Shown here piece after piece: positions 1 through 8,273 of a stretch of DNA of 64,000 bases. Position 1 is the stretch's first letter. Every line of letters begins with the position of its first letter. Location of the stretch: positions 62,001 through 126,000 of the forward strand of contig NZ_BMVE01000008.1 in NCBI RefSeq assembly GCF_014650555.1. The letters are read 5' to 3'. The position numbers and the translations under genes were made by a program. Under the pieces are notes generated by a model. It was not told the origin of the DNA. It saw only the letters and a program-made list of their open reading frames with translations, and made no database searches. This DNA is from Streptomyces goshikiensis (GTDB lineage Bacteria > Actinomycetota > Actinomycetes > Streptomycetales > Streptomycetaceae).

Positions 1-730
1 CGTCCTTCGACGGCCACGCGGTGCCGTAGATGCGCTGGAGCATCGGGTTCTTCTCGCTGCCGCGCCAGTAGGCGGCCGCGTTGCGCATCAGCTTGAACGC
101 GGGGATGTTGCGGGTGGTGGGCAGGTGGGGACCGCGGCAGAGGTCCTTCCAGCACAGCTCGCCGGTCTTCGCGTCGAGGTTGTCGTAGATGGTCAGCTCG
201 CCGCCGCCCACCTCGACGTTCGCGCCGTCGTCGGTCGAGGCCGAACCCTTGATGCCGATGAGCTCCAGCTTGTACGGCTCGCCGGCGAGCTCCTCGCGGG
301 CCGCCTCGTCGGTGACGACGCGGCGGGCGAAGCGCTGGCCGCGCTTCTGGATCTCCTGCATCTTCTTCTCGATGGCCTTGAGGTCATCGGGGGTGAAGGG
401 CTTCTCGACGTCGAAGTCGTAGTAGAAGCCGTTCTGGACCGGCGGGCCGATGCCCAGCTTGGCCTCGGGGAACAGCTCCTGCACGGCCTGCGCCATGACG
501 TGCGCGGTCGAGTGGCGCAGGATGTTCAGGCCGTCCTCGGAGGAGATCTCCACCGGCTCGACGGTCTCGCCGTCCCGCACCTCGTACGCGAGGTCCTTCA
601 GCTCTCCGGCGATGCGCGCGGCGACGATGGTGCGCTCGCCGGCGAAGAGCTCCGCCGCCGTAGTGCCCGTGGCCACCACGCGCTCGTCCCGCTCGGAATC
701 GCGTTGGATGATCACACGGACGTCTGACAC
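1..730 (-). CDS. thrS: Threonyl-tRNA synthetase, 5' part (3' end outside window)
   Basis: Charges tRNA-Thr with threonine in the cytoplasm. About 243 N-terminal residues are in the window and the catalytic core lies beyond base 1. The visible part holds the N-terminal TGS domain (residues 1-65) and the start of the second editing domain, with the HSTAHVMAQAV motif (HxxxH zinc/editing motif of class II ThrRS/AlaRS), followed by the SAD-type segment with GIKGSASTDD and CWKDLCRGPH. I place the start at the GTG at 730-728, preceded by the ribosome site CAGGAG eight bases away. A possible -10 (TACGAT on the minus strand, 779-784) lies about 50 bases upstream. No T-box or threonine-rich leader was seen. 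Confidence 0.96.
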   Translation of the reverse strand, partial: MSDVRVIIQRDSERDERVVATGTTAAELFAGERTIVAARIAGELKDLAYEVRDGETVEPVEISSEDGLNILRHSTAHVMAQAVQELFPEAKLGIGPPVQNGFYYDFDVEKPFTPDDLKAIEKKMQEIQKRGQRFARRVVTDEAAREELAGEPYKLELIGIKGSASTDDGANVEVGGGELTIYDNLDAKTGELCWKDLCRGPHLPTTRNIPAFKLMRNAAAYWRGSEKNPMLQRIYGTAWPSKD

Positions 731-889
731 CGGTCTCTCCTGACTCAGGGGGTGCGCGAGCGAACACTGCGCGCCTGAATCGTACCGAGCCGAGCGGCCG
801 CGCCGCTAAACGGTTACGGCCGCCCCGCCCGCGCTGGCTACCGTGGGCCCCGCGCCGCTCCCCCACGAACCCGCGAAGGGACCCCTCCC

Positions 890-1372
890 GTGCCGACCCC
901 GCCCGTCCGCCCGCTGGACCTGACCGACGACCGGACCGCCCGGGCCGTCCACCGGATCGGCCTGGCCGCGTACGCGGTGGAGGCGGAGCTGATCGGCTTC
1001 GACGGCATCCCCGCGCTCGGCGAGAGCCTCGCGGACCTGCGGGCGCGGCCGCTGCGCTGGCTGGGGGCCATGAGCTCCGAGGGCTCCGAAGGCGCCGTTG
1101 CCGGGTTCCTGGCCTGGGAGGAGACCCCGCCCGGGGAGCCGGTCCGCCTGGACCGGCTGTGCGTGGACCCGGCCCGGTTCCGCCGGGGGATCGCCTCCCT
1201 GCTGCTGCGCCACGCGCTGACGGAGCTCTTCGCGGGGCGCGTCGTGGAGGTCACCACCGGCGCGGCCAACGCCCCCGCGGTGACCCTGTACGAACGCCTC
1301 GGCTTCGTCCGCGGCGCCGACTTCTCCCCCGTCCCGGGCCTGACCATGGCCTCCTTCCGCCGCCACGGCTGA
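890..1372 (+). CDS. GNAT-family N-acetyltransferase
   Basis: A 160-aa single-domain acetyltransferase of the Gcn5 fold, predicted to move an acetyl group from acetyl-CoA to an unknown amine substrate. The acetyl-CoA binding region is seen as LDRLCVDPARFRRGIASLLL, where the R-R-G-I-A stretch matches the family's Q/RxxGxG/A loop. The C-terminal VTLYERLGFVRG is the typical final beta-bulge segment of GNAT proteins. The GTG start at 890 has GAAGGG upstream. It is transcribed away from thrS, and the 159-base gap holds both promoters. The substrate cannot be inferred. Confidence 0.85.
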   Translation: MPTPPVRPLDLTDDRTARAVHRIGLAAYAVEAELIGFDGIPALGESLADLRARPLRWLGAMSSEGSEGAVAGFLAWEETPPGEPVRLDRLCVDPARFRRGIASLLLRHALTELFAGRVVEVTTGAANAPAVTLYERLGFVRGADFSPVPGLTMASFRRHG

Positions 1373-1396
1373 GCCCCGGCCGCCGGGCCCGGCGCC

Positions 1397-2602
1397 CTAC
1401 TCGTCGTCCGGCAGCGCGTCGGCGGGGTCGAAGGCGGCGTCGAGCGACTTCATCAGCCGGTCCCGCTCCACCTCGTCCAGCGGTACGGGGGTCACGTCCG
1501 TCGCGTCGGAGAGCCGGCGGAAGCCGCCCCGGCGCTGGAGCCGGCCGCTGACCCGGACCGGCAGGCCCACCAGGTGGGCGTGGCCCGCGATGCGGTACGA
1601 CTCCTCGTCCAGCGCGGCCCTGACGTAGGGGACCTCCGCTCCCGCCAGCACCCGCAGCCGGACCGTCCCCCCTCCCCCGGCGGCCTTGCGCCGCATCCGG
1701 ACCACGGCGCCGGCGATCCGGACCGGGACGGCGGGTTCCGCCCGGGTGTAGCGCGCGGCGGCCTCCCGCAGCACGGGCAGGTCGCCCGGGGAGAACTCCA
1801 CCGGCTCCGGCCGCGCCGCGCACCCCGCCGGGACCCCGGCCGCCGGCGCCCACGCCAGCGCGACCCGGGCCCCCTCCGAGCCCCGGACCAGCGCGATCAG
1901 CGCGTCCGCGAGCTCCCGGCTGACCCCCGCCCCCACCGCCGCGTCGAAGGCCTCCATGCCGCCGGTGGCCCGCTGGTAGTCCACCGCCTCCCGCGCCGCG
2001 TGCAGCGCGTGGTGGAGCCGGGTCATCGTGCCCCGGCCGCCGTCCACCGGGACGTACGCCGTCAGCCGCCGCCCGCCCGGCGCCGGTCCCACCAGCACCC
2101 CCTCCAGGGCCCGTTCGGCCTGCGCCCGGTGCCGCGCCCCGTAGTACCCGGCGCGGGCCCGGTCCGCCAGGGCCCCGGCCAGCAGCAGGTGCCGGGCCGC
2201 CGAGCGCAGCTGTTCCTGCACCGTCCAGTCGGCCTCGGCCCGGAAGCCGTGGGGGCCCTCCGGTATCTCCCGCTCCCACCGGATCTCGTCGCTCGGCACG
2301 CTCAGCCCGTACAGCACCTCCCGCGCCGACGGCAGGGCGCTGCGCGCGAGGGCGCCGAGCGCCTCCTCCAGCAGGTCCGCGCAGTCGGGGAAGGCCCGGG
2401 TCTCGGGGACGAGCAGGCTGGTGCCGCCGTGGCCGGGCGGGCTCCAGCGGCCGTAGCGTCCGGCGGCCCCGCCGCGCCGCAGCCAGCCGTGCCGGTGCAG
2501 CAGCGCGCCCAGCACCGCCGGATCGACGAGGGCCGGATCCGGGGTGCCCGCGGTGAACTCCGGGGACGACAGCGGCTCCAGGTGCGGTGAGTGCCAGTTC
2601 AT
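1397..2602 (-). CDS. Uncharacterised 401-aa protein, coupled to DUF4365 gene
   Basis: I do not recognise a named family. The product is a soluble, Ala/Arg-rich protein without signal peptide or membrane segment. The C-terminal 110 residues (from about VPVRIAGAVVRMRRK to RRLSDATDVTPVPL) alternate short beta-like segments with a basic face and end in an acidic tail. This is reminiscent of an OB-fold nucleic-acid binding domain, but that is inference only. The ATG at 2602 overlaps the TGA of the upstream DUF4365 gene (ATGA), so the two are almost certainly translated together. GGGAGGG lies 8 bases upstream. It ends 24 bases from the convergent acetyltransferase. Confidence 0.75.
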   Translation of the reverse strand: MNWHSPHLEPLSSPEFTAGTPDPALVDPAVLGALLHRHGWLRRGGAAGRYGRWSPPGHGGTSLLVPETRAFPDCADLLEEALGALARSALPSAREVLYGLSVPSDEIRWEREIPEGPHGFRAEADWTVQEQLRSAARHLLLAGALADRARAGYYGARHRAQAERALEGVLVGPAPGGRRLTAYVPVDGGRGTMTRLHHALHAAREAVDYQRATGGMEAFDAAVGAGVSRELADALIALVRGSEGARVALAWAPAAGVPAGCAARPEPVEFSPGDLPVLREAAARYTRAEPAVPVRIAGAVVRMRRKAAGGGGTVRLRVLAGAEVPYVRAALDEESYRIAGHAHLVGLPVRVSGRLQRRGGFRRLSDATDVTPVPLDEVERDRLMKSLDAAFDPADALPDDE

Positions 2603-3192
2603 CAAGGTGTCCCTCCCGACCCGACCCGGGTCATGATCTCGCACAGCGCCCGGTCGTCGAAGATCCGCGTGGTCGGGATCCGTACGGTGGTCCGGCGGCG
2701 GCCGGTGACGGGGTGTCCGGCGAGGTTGGTCCAGTAGCAGCAGTGGCGCAGGTCGAGCCGGTCGTGCCCGGCGGACAGCCACTGGTCGCGCTCCCTGGGC
2801 ACGAGCATCACGACCAGGATCTTGTGCACGGCGACCGGGCTCCGGGCGAGCTTCACCAGGTGCTCGTTGTCCAGGGTGAAGCCGAAGGTGGGCCCGGCCG
2901 GTCTGGGCGGTACCTGGTACGTCGCCTTCAGCTGCACCTTGATGGTGACCTCGTCGTCGACGACGTGTTCGGGTGCGCCGTGGCTGACGTGCCAGTCGAT
3001 GCCGTTGTCCGGGAAGGGCTGGGACAGCGAGCAGCCGGCCGCGGCAGCGACGGCGTGCAGATAGCCCACCTGGAGGGTCTCCATGCAGGCGGTGGTGGCG
3101 AGTGTGCCGCGCAGCGGTCCGGTCCGCGCGTCGGGCCGCGGATCGATCCGTCCCGCCAGCACCCCGCCCGGTTCGGGCTGCGCGAGCGCCAT
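2602..3192 (-). CDS. DUF4365 domain-containing protein
   Basis: A 196-aa protein. The central part, with NGIDWHVSHG, DEVTIKVQLKAT and later FTLDNEHLVKL, matches the DUF4365 pattern as I remember it. That family has a restriction-endonuclease-like core in which an Asp/Glu and the QLKxT strand form the putative metal site (D of IDWH, Q-K of VQLKAT). The biochemical role of the family is not established. The ATG at 3192 has GGGGAG six bases upstream. The stop codon overlaps the start of the next gene by four bases, suggesting the two products act together. The gene faces a divergent exonuclease gene across 216 bases. Confidence 0.82.
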   Translation of the reverse strand: MALAQPEPGGVLAGRIDPRPDARTGPLRGTLATTACMETLQVGYLHAVAAAAGCSLSQPFPDNGIDWHVSHGAPEHVVDDEVTIKVQLKATYQVPPRPAGPTFGFTLDNEHLVKLARSPVAVHKILVVMLVPRERDQWLSAGHDRLDLRHCCYWTNLAGHPVTGRRRTTVRIPTTRIFDDRALCEIMTRVGSGGTP

Positions 3193-3408
3193 GGCCGGCT
3201 CCCCATGCCTTCCGGGCTCTGCCGAATGAGGGTGGAGTGGTGGGTGGGGTGACGACCGGTCATGTGTGCGGTCCCCCAGGGAAGTTGTCTCCGTACCCGG
3301 CTGCCCGCAAACGGCGTACAGCGCAAACAGCCCGGGTATCACCGAATCGGGCAAGGGTGGCGCGTCATGGGTGCGCCCCATCTGCCGATCGGGGACGAGG
3401 AGTTCACC

Positions 3409-4134
3409 ATGACGCGCTGGTACGAGGGGCCGCTGGCCGCATTCGACACCGAGACCACCGGGGTGGACGTGGAGCAGGACAGGATCGTGTCCGCCGCGCT
3501 CATCGTGCAGGAGTGCGCGGGCGGCCGGGTCCGCTCCACCCGCTGGCTGGTCAATCCCGGCATCCCGGTTCCCCCGGGGGCCACGGAAGTGCACGGTCTG
3601 ACCGATGACCACCTCCAGCGCAACGGGCGCTGGCCCGCGCCGGTGGTGGAGGAGATAGCCCGCGCGCTCGGCGAGCAGCTGGTGGCGGGGCGGCCGGTGG
3701 TGGTGATGAACGCGCCGTTCGACCTGACGCTGCTGGACCGGGAGTTGCGCAGGCACCGGGCGTCCTCGCTGGCCCGGTACCTGGACAACCGGCCGCTGAC
3801 GGTGCTGGATCCTCGGGTGCTGGACAAGCACCTGGACCGCTACCGCAAGGGGCGCCGGACCCTGACGGACCTGTGCGCGCACTACGGGATAGAGCTGGAG
3901 GACGCGCACGACGCGGCGGCGGACGCACTGGCCTCGCTGGAGCTGGTGCGGGCGGTCGGGCGCCGGTTCGCGGCGCGGCTGGAGCGGCTGACGCCGGGCG
4001 AACTGCACACGCTGCAGACGGTGTGGCACGCGGCGCAGGCGCGCGGGCTCCAGGCGTGGTTCGCGCGCCAGGGGACGCCGGAGCCGGTGGATCCGCACTG
4101 GCCGCTGCGACCGGAGCTGCCGGCGGCGGCGTAG
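3409..4134 (+). CDS. DnaQ-like 3'-5' exonuclease (DEDDh family)
   Basis: A 241-aa exonuclease domain protein resembling the proofreading epsilon subunit. All four catalytic acids and the general base are present: D13 and E15 in FDTETTG (Exo I), D105 in NAPFD (Exo II), and H167/D172 in HDAAAD (Exo III epsilon type). The last 60 residues after the domain (RLTPGELHTLQTVWHAAQ onward) form a helical tail common in actinobacterial homologues. I choose the ATG at 3409 because GAGGAG sits six bases upstream; an in-frame ATG at 3367 has no comparable site. It likely acts in DNA repair or RNA trimming; the target is unknown. Confidence 0.9.
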   Translation: MTRWYEGPLAAFDTETTGVDVEQDRIVSAALIVQECAGGRVRSTRWLVNPGIPVPPGATEVHGLTDDHLQRNGRWPAPVVEEIARALGEQLVAGRPVVVMNAPFDLTLLDRELRRHRASSLARYLDNRPLTVLDPRVLDKHLDRYRKGRRTLTDLCAHYGIELEDAHDAAADALASLELVRAVGRRFAARLERLTPGELHTLQTVWHAAQARGLQAWFARQGTPEPVDPHWPLRPELPAAA

Positions 4135-4176
4135 TCGCGCGGGGGCGACGCGGCCGACCGGGGCCGGGAATGCGGA

Positions 4177-4206
4177 AGGCCGGTCCGTCATCAGACGGAC
4201 CGGCCT
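4177..4206. terminator. Perfect 13-bp hairpin terminator
   Basis: AGGCCGGTCCGTC at 4177-4189 pairs exactly with 4194-4206 around an ATCA loop. It sits eight bases past the 3' end of the minus-strand tRNA-Val gene and 43 bases past the exonuclease stop codon, so it can end transcription from both sides. There is no T-run, as is usual in Streptomyces. Confidence 0.8.
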
Positions 4207-4213
4207 GTCCCGG

Positions 4214-4285
4214 TGGGCGATACTGGGATCGAACCAGTGACCCCTTCGGTGTGAACGAAGTGCTCTCCCGCTGAGCTAATCGCCC
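4214..4285 (-). tRNA. tRNA-Val (anticodon CAC), copy 1
   Basis: A 72-base cloverleaf: acceptor GGGCGAT/ATCGCCC, D arm GCTC...GAGC, anticodon arm CTTCG-TTCACAC-CGAAG giving CAC (reads GUG), variable GGGTC, T arm ACTGG-TTCGATC-CCAGT, discriminator A, and no encoded CCA. It differs from the copy at 6875-6946 only by C versus T in the D loop and by GATC versus GAAC in the T loop. Confidence 0.97.
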
Positions 4286-4298
4286 GGGAACGGGTTGA

Positions 4299-4327
4299 AC
4301 AATACAAGAGCCTGCGGGTCGGTTCAA
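4299..4327 (-). promoter_or_regulatory. Vegetative promoter of tRNA-Val copy 1
   Basis: On the minus strand, -35 TTGAAC (4327-4322) and -10 TATTGT (4304-4299) are separated by exactly 17 bases. The implied start site is about seven bases before the tRNA 5' end. This matches the SigA/HrdB-type consensus expected for a tRNA gene. Confidence 0.75.
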
Positions 4328-4426
4328 ACCGCTTGCGGCGCCGCGTCCGCCGGGGTGGGTACTCAGCGGCGAGATGAGTAGCCGCGCCCATGTGCCGATG
4401 CCGTGACCGGCGCCACACTCCCCACC

Positions 4427-6781
4427 ATGAACACCCCTCTGCCGCCGGCCGACGAGCTGGCGCTCATCGATCGCGAGCTGGGCCAACTCGACGCCCGGCG
4501 CCTGTACTTGCTCGCGCGGCGGGACTGGCTGCTGCGGCAGCCGGCCCCCCTGGTCTGGGGCGCCCCGGCCGCCGCGGCGGCTCCCGGGCGCCCGAAGGAG
4601 GCCTCCGCGCCGGGCGCGCAGAACCTGCTGCTGACCCTCGGCGCCGTGCTGCTCGCCGTGGCCGCGCTCGCGTTCACGCTGATCAGCTGGGGCTCCCTCG
4701 GGATCGGCGGCCGCTCGGCGGTCCTCGCGGTGGTGACGGCCGCCGCACTGGTCACGCCCGCGCCGCTGCTGCGCCGCGGGCTGCGGTCCACGGCCGAGTC
4801 GGTCGCGGCCGTCGGCCTGCTGCTGACGGTGCTGGACGCGTACGCCCTGTTCGCGGTCGGCATGCCGGCCGCCGACGCCGACGCTGCCACCGCCTACGCG
4901 GCCGGGGCGGCCGCGGTGCTGGCGGCGGCCTGGGCCGGGTACGGGCGGGCGCTGCCCGCGCTGCGGATCCCGCTCCCGGCGGCGCTGCTGACGGCGCAGC
5001 TCCCGCTCCCCCTGGCCGCGCTGGCCGCGGACGCGGGCCCGGCGGAGCTGGGCTGGGCGCTGCTGGCGACGGCCGCGCTGGACCTGGCCCTGGCGGCGTC
5101 GGTCCCGGCGCGGTGGCCGGCGCGGGCGGCGTGGATCCCGGCGGCGGCGCTGGGCGCGGGCGCGCTGCTGATCGGGCTGTCGGAGTCGGCGGTGGCGGCC
5201 TCGGCGGCGGACGCGGCGGCTCCGGCGGCGCTCCTGGCGGCGGTGGCCGCGCTCGGTGTCGCGGCGGCCTGGCGGATCCCGGGTGCCTGGCCGGCGGCCA
5301 CGGCGGGCGGGCTCGCCGCGGTCGCGGCGCTCGGCGGGACGGCCCGGCCGGAGCTGGCTCCGGGCTGGGCGGTGGTCACCCATCTCGCGCTGGCGCTGCC
5401 GCTGCTCGCGGCGGTACGGGTGACAGCGCTCCCGGAGCCGGTTCGCCTCGGGCTCGCCCGGGCCGGAGCGGGCATCGCCGGCCTGGCCGCGCTGTGGGGC
5501 TGCGCGGCGGCGGTGACGGCGCTGGCGGCCCGGCTCCGGGTCCTCGACGAGGTCTGGGCGGCCACGACCCCGGCCGCGGGCGTCCCCCTGGCGCAGCCGG
5601 GCGTGGCCGCGCCGGTCGCGCTGCTGCTGGCGGCCGGGGCGGCCCGGTGGCTGTCCCGGGTGCTGCCGGGCCGCCCGGAGCCAGCGGCGGCGGCAGTGGC
5701 CCTCGGGTGGGGCGGGCTGTTCACGGCGCCGCTGCCGCTCGGGCTCCCGGTGGCGGCGGTGCTCGCCGCGCAGCTCGCGGTGACGGCGGCCGCCGGGCTC
5801 CTCGCGCTGCGCTCCCCGGACCGGCCCACCGCGATCGCGGCCGGGGCGGTCGCGCTCCTCGGGGCCGGGAACGTGTCCCTGGCGGCGCTGGACGGCCGCG
5901 CGGCCACCTTCGCGGTGCTCGGCCTGCTGGGCGCGGGCTGTGCGGCGGGAGCGGCGTACGGGCCCGCTCCACGCTGGGCCCGCTCGGGGGCGGCGGCGCT
6001 CGCCGTCGGGTACGCGACGGCCCTGGTGGTGGCCCTGAGCGCGCTGACGGACCTGGCGGCGCCCTGGTGGGCGCTGCCGGTGCTGGCGGTCCCCGCGGCC
6101 GTGACAGCGGCCGGGCCGAGGCTCGGCGCGCAGCGGCTCGCCGCCGAGGCCGCGGCGGGCGCGGCCGGGGTCCTCGCCCTGGCCCTGGCCTGCGGGGACG
6201 CCCCGGTGCTGGCCCTGGCCCTGGCGCTGGCCGGTGTCGTCTGCGCGGGCTCGGCGGTCCGGGCGGACCGGCGCGCGCTGGGCTGGGCGGCCGGGGTCCT
6301 GTTCGTGGCGGCGGCCTGGGTCCGGCTGGCCTCGGCCGGGGTGGGCACGGCGGAGGCGTACACGCTGCCGGTGACGCTGCCCGCGCTGGCGGTGGGGTTC
6401 CTGCGCCACCGCCGGGACCCGGCGGCCTCGTCCTGGACGGCGTACGGCCCGGGGCTGGCGGTGACGCTGCTGCCGAGCCTGGCCGCCGCCTGGGGCGACC
6501 CGCACTGGCCGCGGCCGCTGCTGCTGGGGGCGGCCGCGCTCGGGCTGACCCTGGCGGGGGCGCACCACCGGCTGCGGGCCCCGCTCCTGCTGGGCGGCGG
6601 CACGCTCGCGGCGGTGGCCCTGCACGAGCTGGCCCCGTACGTGGTCCAGGTCGTCGACGCGCTGCCCCGCTGGCTGCCGCCGGCCCTGGCGGGTCTGCTG
6701 CTGCTCGCGGTGGGGGCCACGTACGAGAAGCGGCTCCGGGACGCCCGGCGGCTGCGCTCGGCCCTCGGCCGCCTGCACTGA
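4427..6781 (+). CDS. Large polytopic membrane protein (SCO7613-C-terminal-like)
   Basis: A 784-aa, extremely Ala/Leu/Gly-rich integral membrane protein with roughly 20 hydrophobic segments beginning near residue 70. Before them is a short cytoplasmic helical part (ELALIDRELGQLDARRLYLL, residues 10-29) and a tail of basic residues (YEKRLRDARRLRSALGRLH) at the C terminus. This layout fits the actinobacterial membrane proteins annotated as SCO7613 C-terminal domain-containing; no function is known. The start is uncertain: I take the ATG at 4427, but an in-frame GTG at 4403 is possible and neither has a strong ribosome site. Two nearly identical tRNA-Val genes on the opposite strand flank it. Confidence 0.82.
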   Translation: MNTPLPPADELALIDRELGQLDARRLYLLARRDWLLRQPAPLVWGAPAAAAAPGRPKEASAPGAQNLLLTLGAVLLAVAALAFTLISWGSLGIGGRSAVLAVVTAAALVTPAPLLRRGLRSTAESVAAVGLLLTVLDAYALFAVGMPAADADAATAYAAGAAAVLAAAWAGYGRALPALRIPLPAALLTAQLPLPLAALAADAGPAELGWALLATAALDLALAASVPARWPARAAWIPAAALGAGALLIGLSESAVAASAADAAAPAALLAAVAALGVAAAWRIPGAWPAATAGGLAAVAALGGTARPELAPGWAVVTHLALALPLLAAVRVTALPEPVRLGLARAGAGIAGLAALWGCAAAVTALAARLRVLDEVWAATTPAAGVPLAQPGVAAPVALLLAAGAARWLSRVLPGRPEPAAAAVALGWGGLFTAPLPLGLPVAAVLAAQLAVTAAAGLLALRSPDRPTAIAAGAVALLGAGNVSLAALDGRAATFAVLGLLGAGCAAGAAYGPAPRWARSGAAALAVGYATALVVALSALTDLAAPWWALPVLAVPAAVTAAGPRLGAQRLAAEAAAGAAGVLALALACGDAPVLALALALAGVVCAGSAVRADRRALGWAAGVLFVAAAWVRLASAGVGTAEAYTLPVTLPALAVGFLRHRRDPAASSWTAYGPGLAVTLLPSLAAAWGDPHWPRPLLLGAAALGLTLAGAHHRLRAPLLLGGGTLAAVALHELAPYVVQVVDALPRWLPPALAGLLLLAVGATYEKRLRDARRLRSALGRLH

Positions 6782-6831
6782 CCGGGGCCCGGGCGGGTCG
6801 GGGCGGGGCTGCCTGGGCCCCGGGAAACGAC

Positions 6832-6866
6832 AGAGGCCCGGAGACTCAAAGAGTCTCCGGGCCTCT
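6832..6866. terminator. Perfect 16-bp hairpin terminator
   Basis: AGAGGCCCGGAGACTC at 6832-6847, loop AAA, exact complement at 6851-6866. It lies between the stop of the membrane protein gene and the 3' end of tRNA-Val copy 2, and is suited to end transcription from both directions. Confidence 0.85.
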
Positions 6867-6874
6867 GGTCCGGG

Positions 6875-6946
6875 TGGGCGATACTGGGTTCGAACCAGTG
6901 ACCCCTTCGGTGTGAACGAAGTGCTCTCCCACTGAGCTAATCGCCC
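6875..6946 (-). tRNA. tRNA-Val (anticodon CAC), copy 2
   Basis: A 72-base cloverleaf with the same acceptor, anticodon arm (CTTCG-TTCACAC-CGAAG, anticodon CAC) and variable region as copy 1. The T loop is the canonical TTCGAAC. No CCA is encoded. A possible -10 TAATGT lies at 6965-6960 on the minus strand, with no convincing -35. Confidence 0.97.
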
Positions 6947-7013
6947 GGACGCACCGCAAACATTACCGCATGTCAGCGGTGCTCTTTGACCATGCCCGGA
7001 CGGCCCCGGCCGA

Positions 7014-7472
7014 TCACTGGTCCTTGAGGTTCCACGGCAGGGTCAGGCCGTACTTCCACAGGTAGAAGCCGATCAGCGCGCCCGCGATGGCGAGGCCCAC
7101 GCTGGTCAGGATGATGTTGCGGCGGCGGACCTTGGGGTCCAGGGCCTTCTGCGCGGCCTCGCTGACCTTGCGCTTCGTCCAGCGCAGCACGAGGTGGGCC
7201 CAGGCGAACTCGGTCGCCCAGATCGCCAGGCCGGCGAAGATCGCCACCCAGCCCGGGCCGGGCAGGACCAGCATGGCGATGCCGGCTCCGATGACGGCCA
7301 GGCCGACGACGAAGACGCCGACCTGCCAGCTCAGGTGCAGGCTGCGGTTGGCCTTGATGAAGGCAGGCGCCTTGGAGACGTGCGGCGCCTCCTGCGCGTC
7401 GGGCCCGGCGGTCGCGCCGTCCGGTCCGGCCGGTGCGGACTCGTGGGTTCCGTGGTCACTCCCCGTATTCAT
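7014..7472 (-). CDS. TIGR02611/PGPGW-family membrane protein
   Basis: A 152-aa protein with a disordered N terminus (about 50 residues rich in Gly/Ala/Asp) and three hydrophobic segments. The signature LPGPGWVAIFAGLAIWATEF lies between the first and second segments, as in the PGPGW family of putative transmembrane proteins. It also has a basic cytoplasmic loop (RWTKRKVSEAAQKALDPK) and a last helix near the C terminus. The family has no known function. The start is the ATG at 7472; the open frame extends upstream but that part is non-conserved in character. It is divergent from ssgB, with 177 bases between starts. Confidence 0.88.
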   Translation of the reverse strand: MNTGSDHGTHESAPAGPDGATAGPDAQEAPHVSKAPAFIKANRSLHLSWQVGVFVVGLAVIGAGIAMLVLPGPGWVAIFAGLAIWATEFAWAHLVLRWTKRKVSEAAQKALDPKVRRRNIILTSVGLAIAGALIGFYLWKYGLTLPWNLKDQ

Positions 7473-7649
7473 GCGCCCGAATCTACCGGAGCCGGAAGCA
7501 CACGTGAATGCCGCTTTGGATCCGCCGTCCGAGGGACCCAAGGGTCCGCAAAACGGTCAGAGGGGTTTACAACGGCACCGTAGGTGGCATGTCGATTTCG
7601 CCGACGTGCGAATCCCCGAGCGCACACTGAGCGAAAGGCCCTGGCGCTT

Positions 7650-8063
7650 ATGAACACCACGGTCAGCTGCGAGCTGCACCTGCGCCTCGTTGTGTCGAGC
7701 GAGTCCTCACTGCCTGTTCCCGCGGGCCTGCGGTATGACACGGCCGACCCCTACGCCGTGCACGCCACCTTCCACACCGGCGCCGAGGAGACGGTCGAAT
7801 GGGTATTCGCCCGCGACCTCCTCGCTGAGGGTCTCCACCGGCCCACCGGTACCGGCGACGTCCGCGTCTGGCCGTCCCGCAGCCACGGTCAGGGGGTCGT
7901 CTGCATCGCCCTGAGCTCACCGGAGGGAGAAGCGCTGCTCGAAGCCCCCGCCCGAGCACTCGAATCGTTCCTCAAGCGGACGGACGCCGCGGTCCCACCC
8001 GGGACCGAGCACCGGCACTTCGACCTCGACAAGGAGCTCTCCCACATCCTGGCCGAAAGCTGA
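7650..8063 (+). CDS. ssgB: Sporulation/cell-division protein SsgB
   Basis: A 137-aa SsgA-like protein. In Streptomyces, SsgB recruits FtsZ to future septum sites in aerial hyphae and is needed for sporulation-specific division. The whole sequence matches what I remember of SsgB, which is nearly invariant across the genus: start MNTTVSCELHLRLVV, middle EETVEWVFARDLLAEGL, end HFDLDKELSHILAES. The ATG at 7650 is preceded by GAAAGG. The upstream region contains GTTTAC...GGTGGCAT (7565-7590), which could be a stress-sigma promoter; ssgB in S. coelicolor is reported to depend on such a factor. A strong terminator follows. Confidence 0.97.
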   Translation: MNTTVSCELHLRLVVSSESSLPVPAGLRYDTADPYAVHATFHTGAEETVEWVFARDLLAEGLHRPTGTGDVRVWPSRSHGQGVVCIALSSPEGEALLEAPARALESFLKRTDAAVPPGTEHRHFDLDKELSHILAES

Positions 8064-8154
8064 GCCAGCTCCGACGAGTGCCTGACCGCGCGACACCGTC
8101 CGACTCGGGGCGACGGTGCGGCGCGGACAACCACATACGGCTGTGCCGGCGCTG

Positions 8155-8179
8155 TCCTCGCGGGAGCCACCCGCGAGGA
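8155..8179 (+). terminator. Hairpin terminator after ssgB
   Basis: TCCTCGCGGG (8155-8164), loop AGCCA, exact complement CCCGCGAGGA (8170-8179): a perfect 10-bp stem, 91 bases past the ssgB stop and before the next gene's likely -10 (TAGAGT, 8210-8215). Confidence 0.7.
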
Positions 8180-8273
8180 TGGCGCCCGTGCGCTTTGGGG
8201 GGAACCCGCTAGAGTCGGCCACCAGCGGCGGCGGCAGGCCGTCGCCGCAGGCCCGGCCCTCAGGGAGCGACCC

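Noticed and set aside
731..889. T-box or Thr-rich leader for thrS (and similarly for pheST at 61561-61709)
   Set aside because: No T-box sequence, specifier loop or leader frame rich in the cognate codon was seen.
3551..6778. Very long open frame (over 1000 codons) on the minus strand opposite the exonuclease, tRNA and membrane-protein genes
   Set aside because: It runs antisense through three supported features, including a tRNA, and its product is Arg/Gln/Pro-rich noise typical of GC-rich antisense frames.
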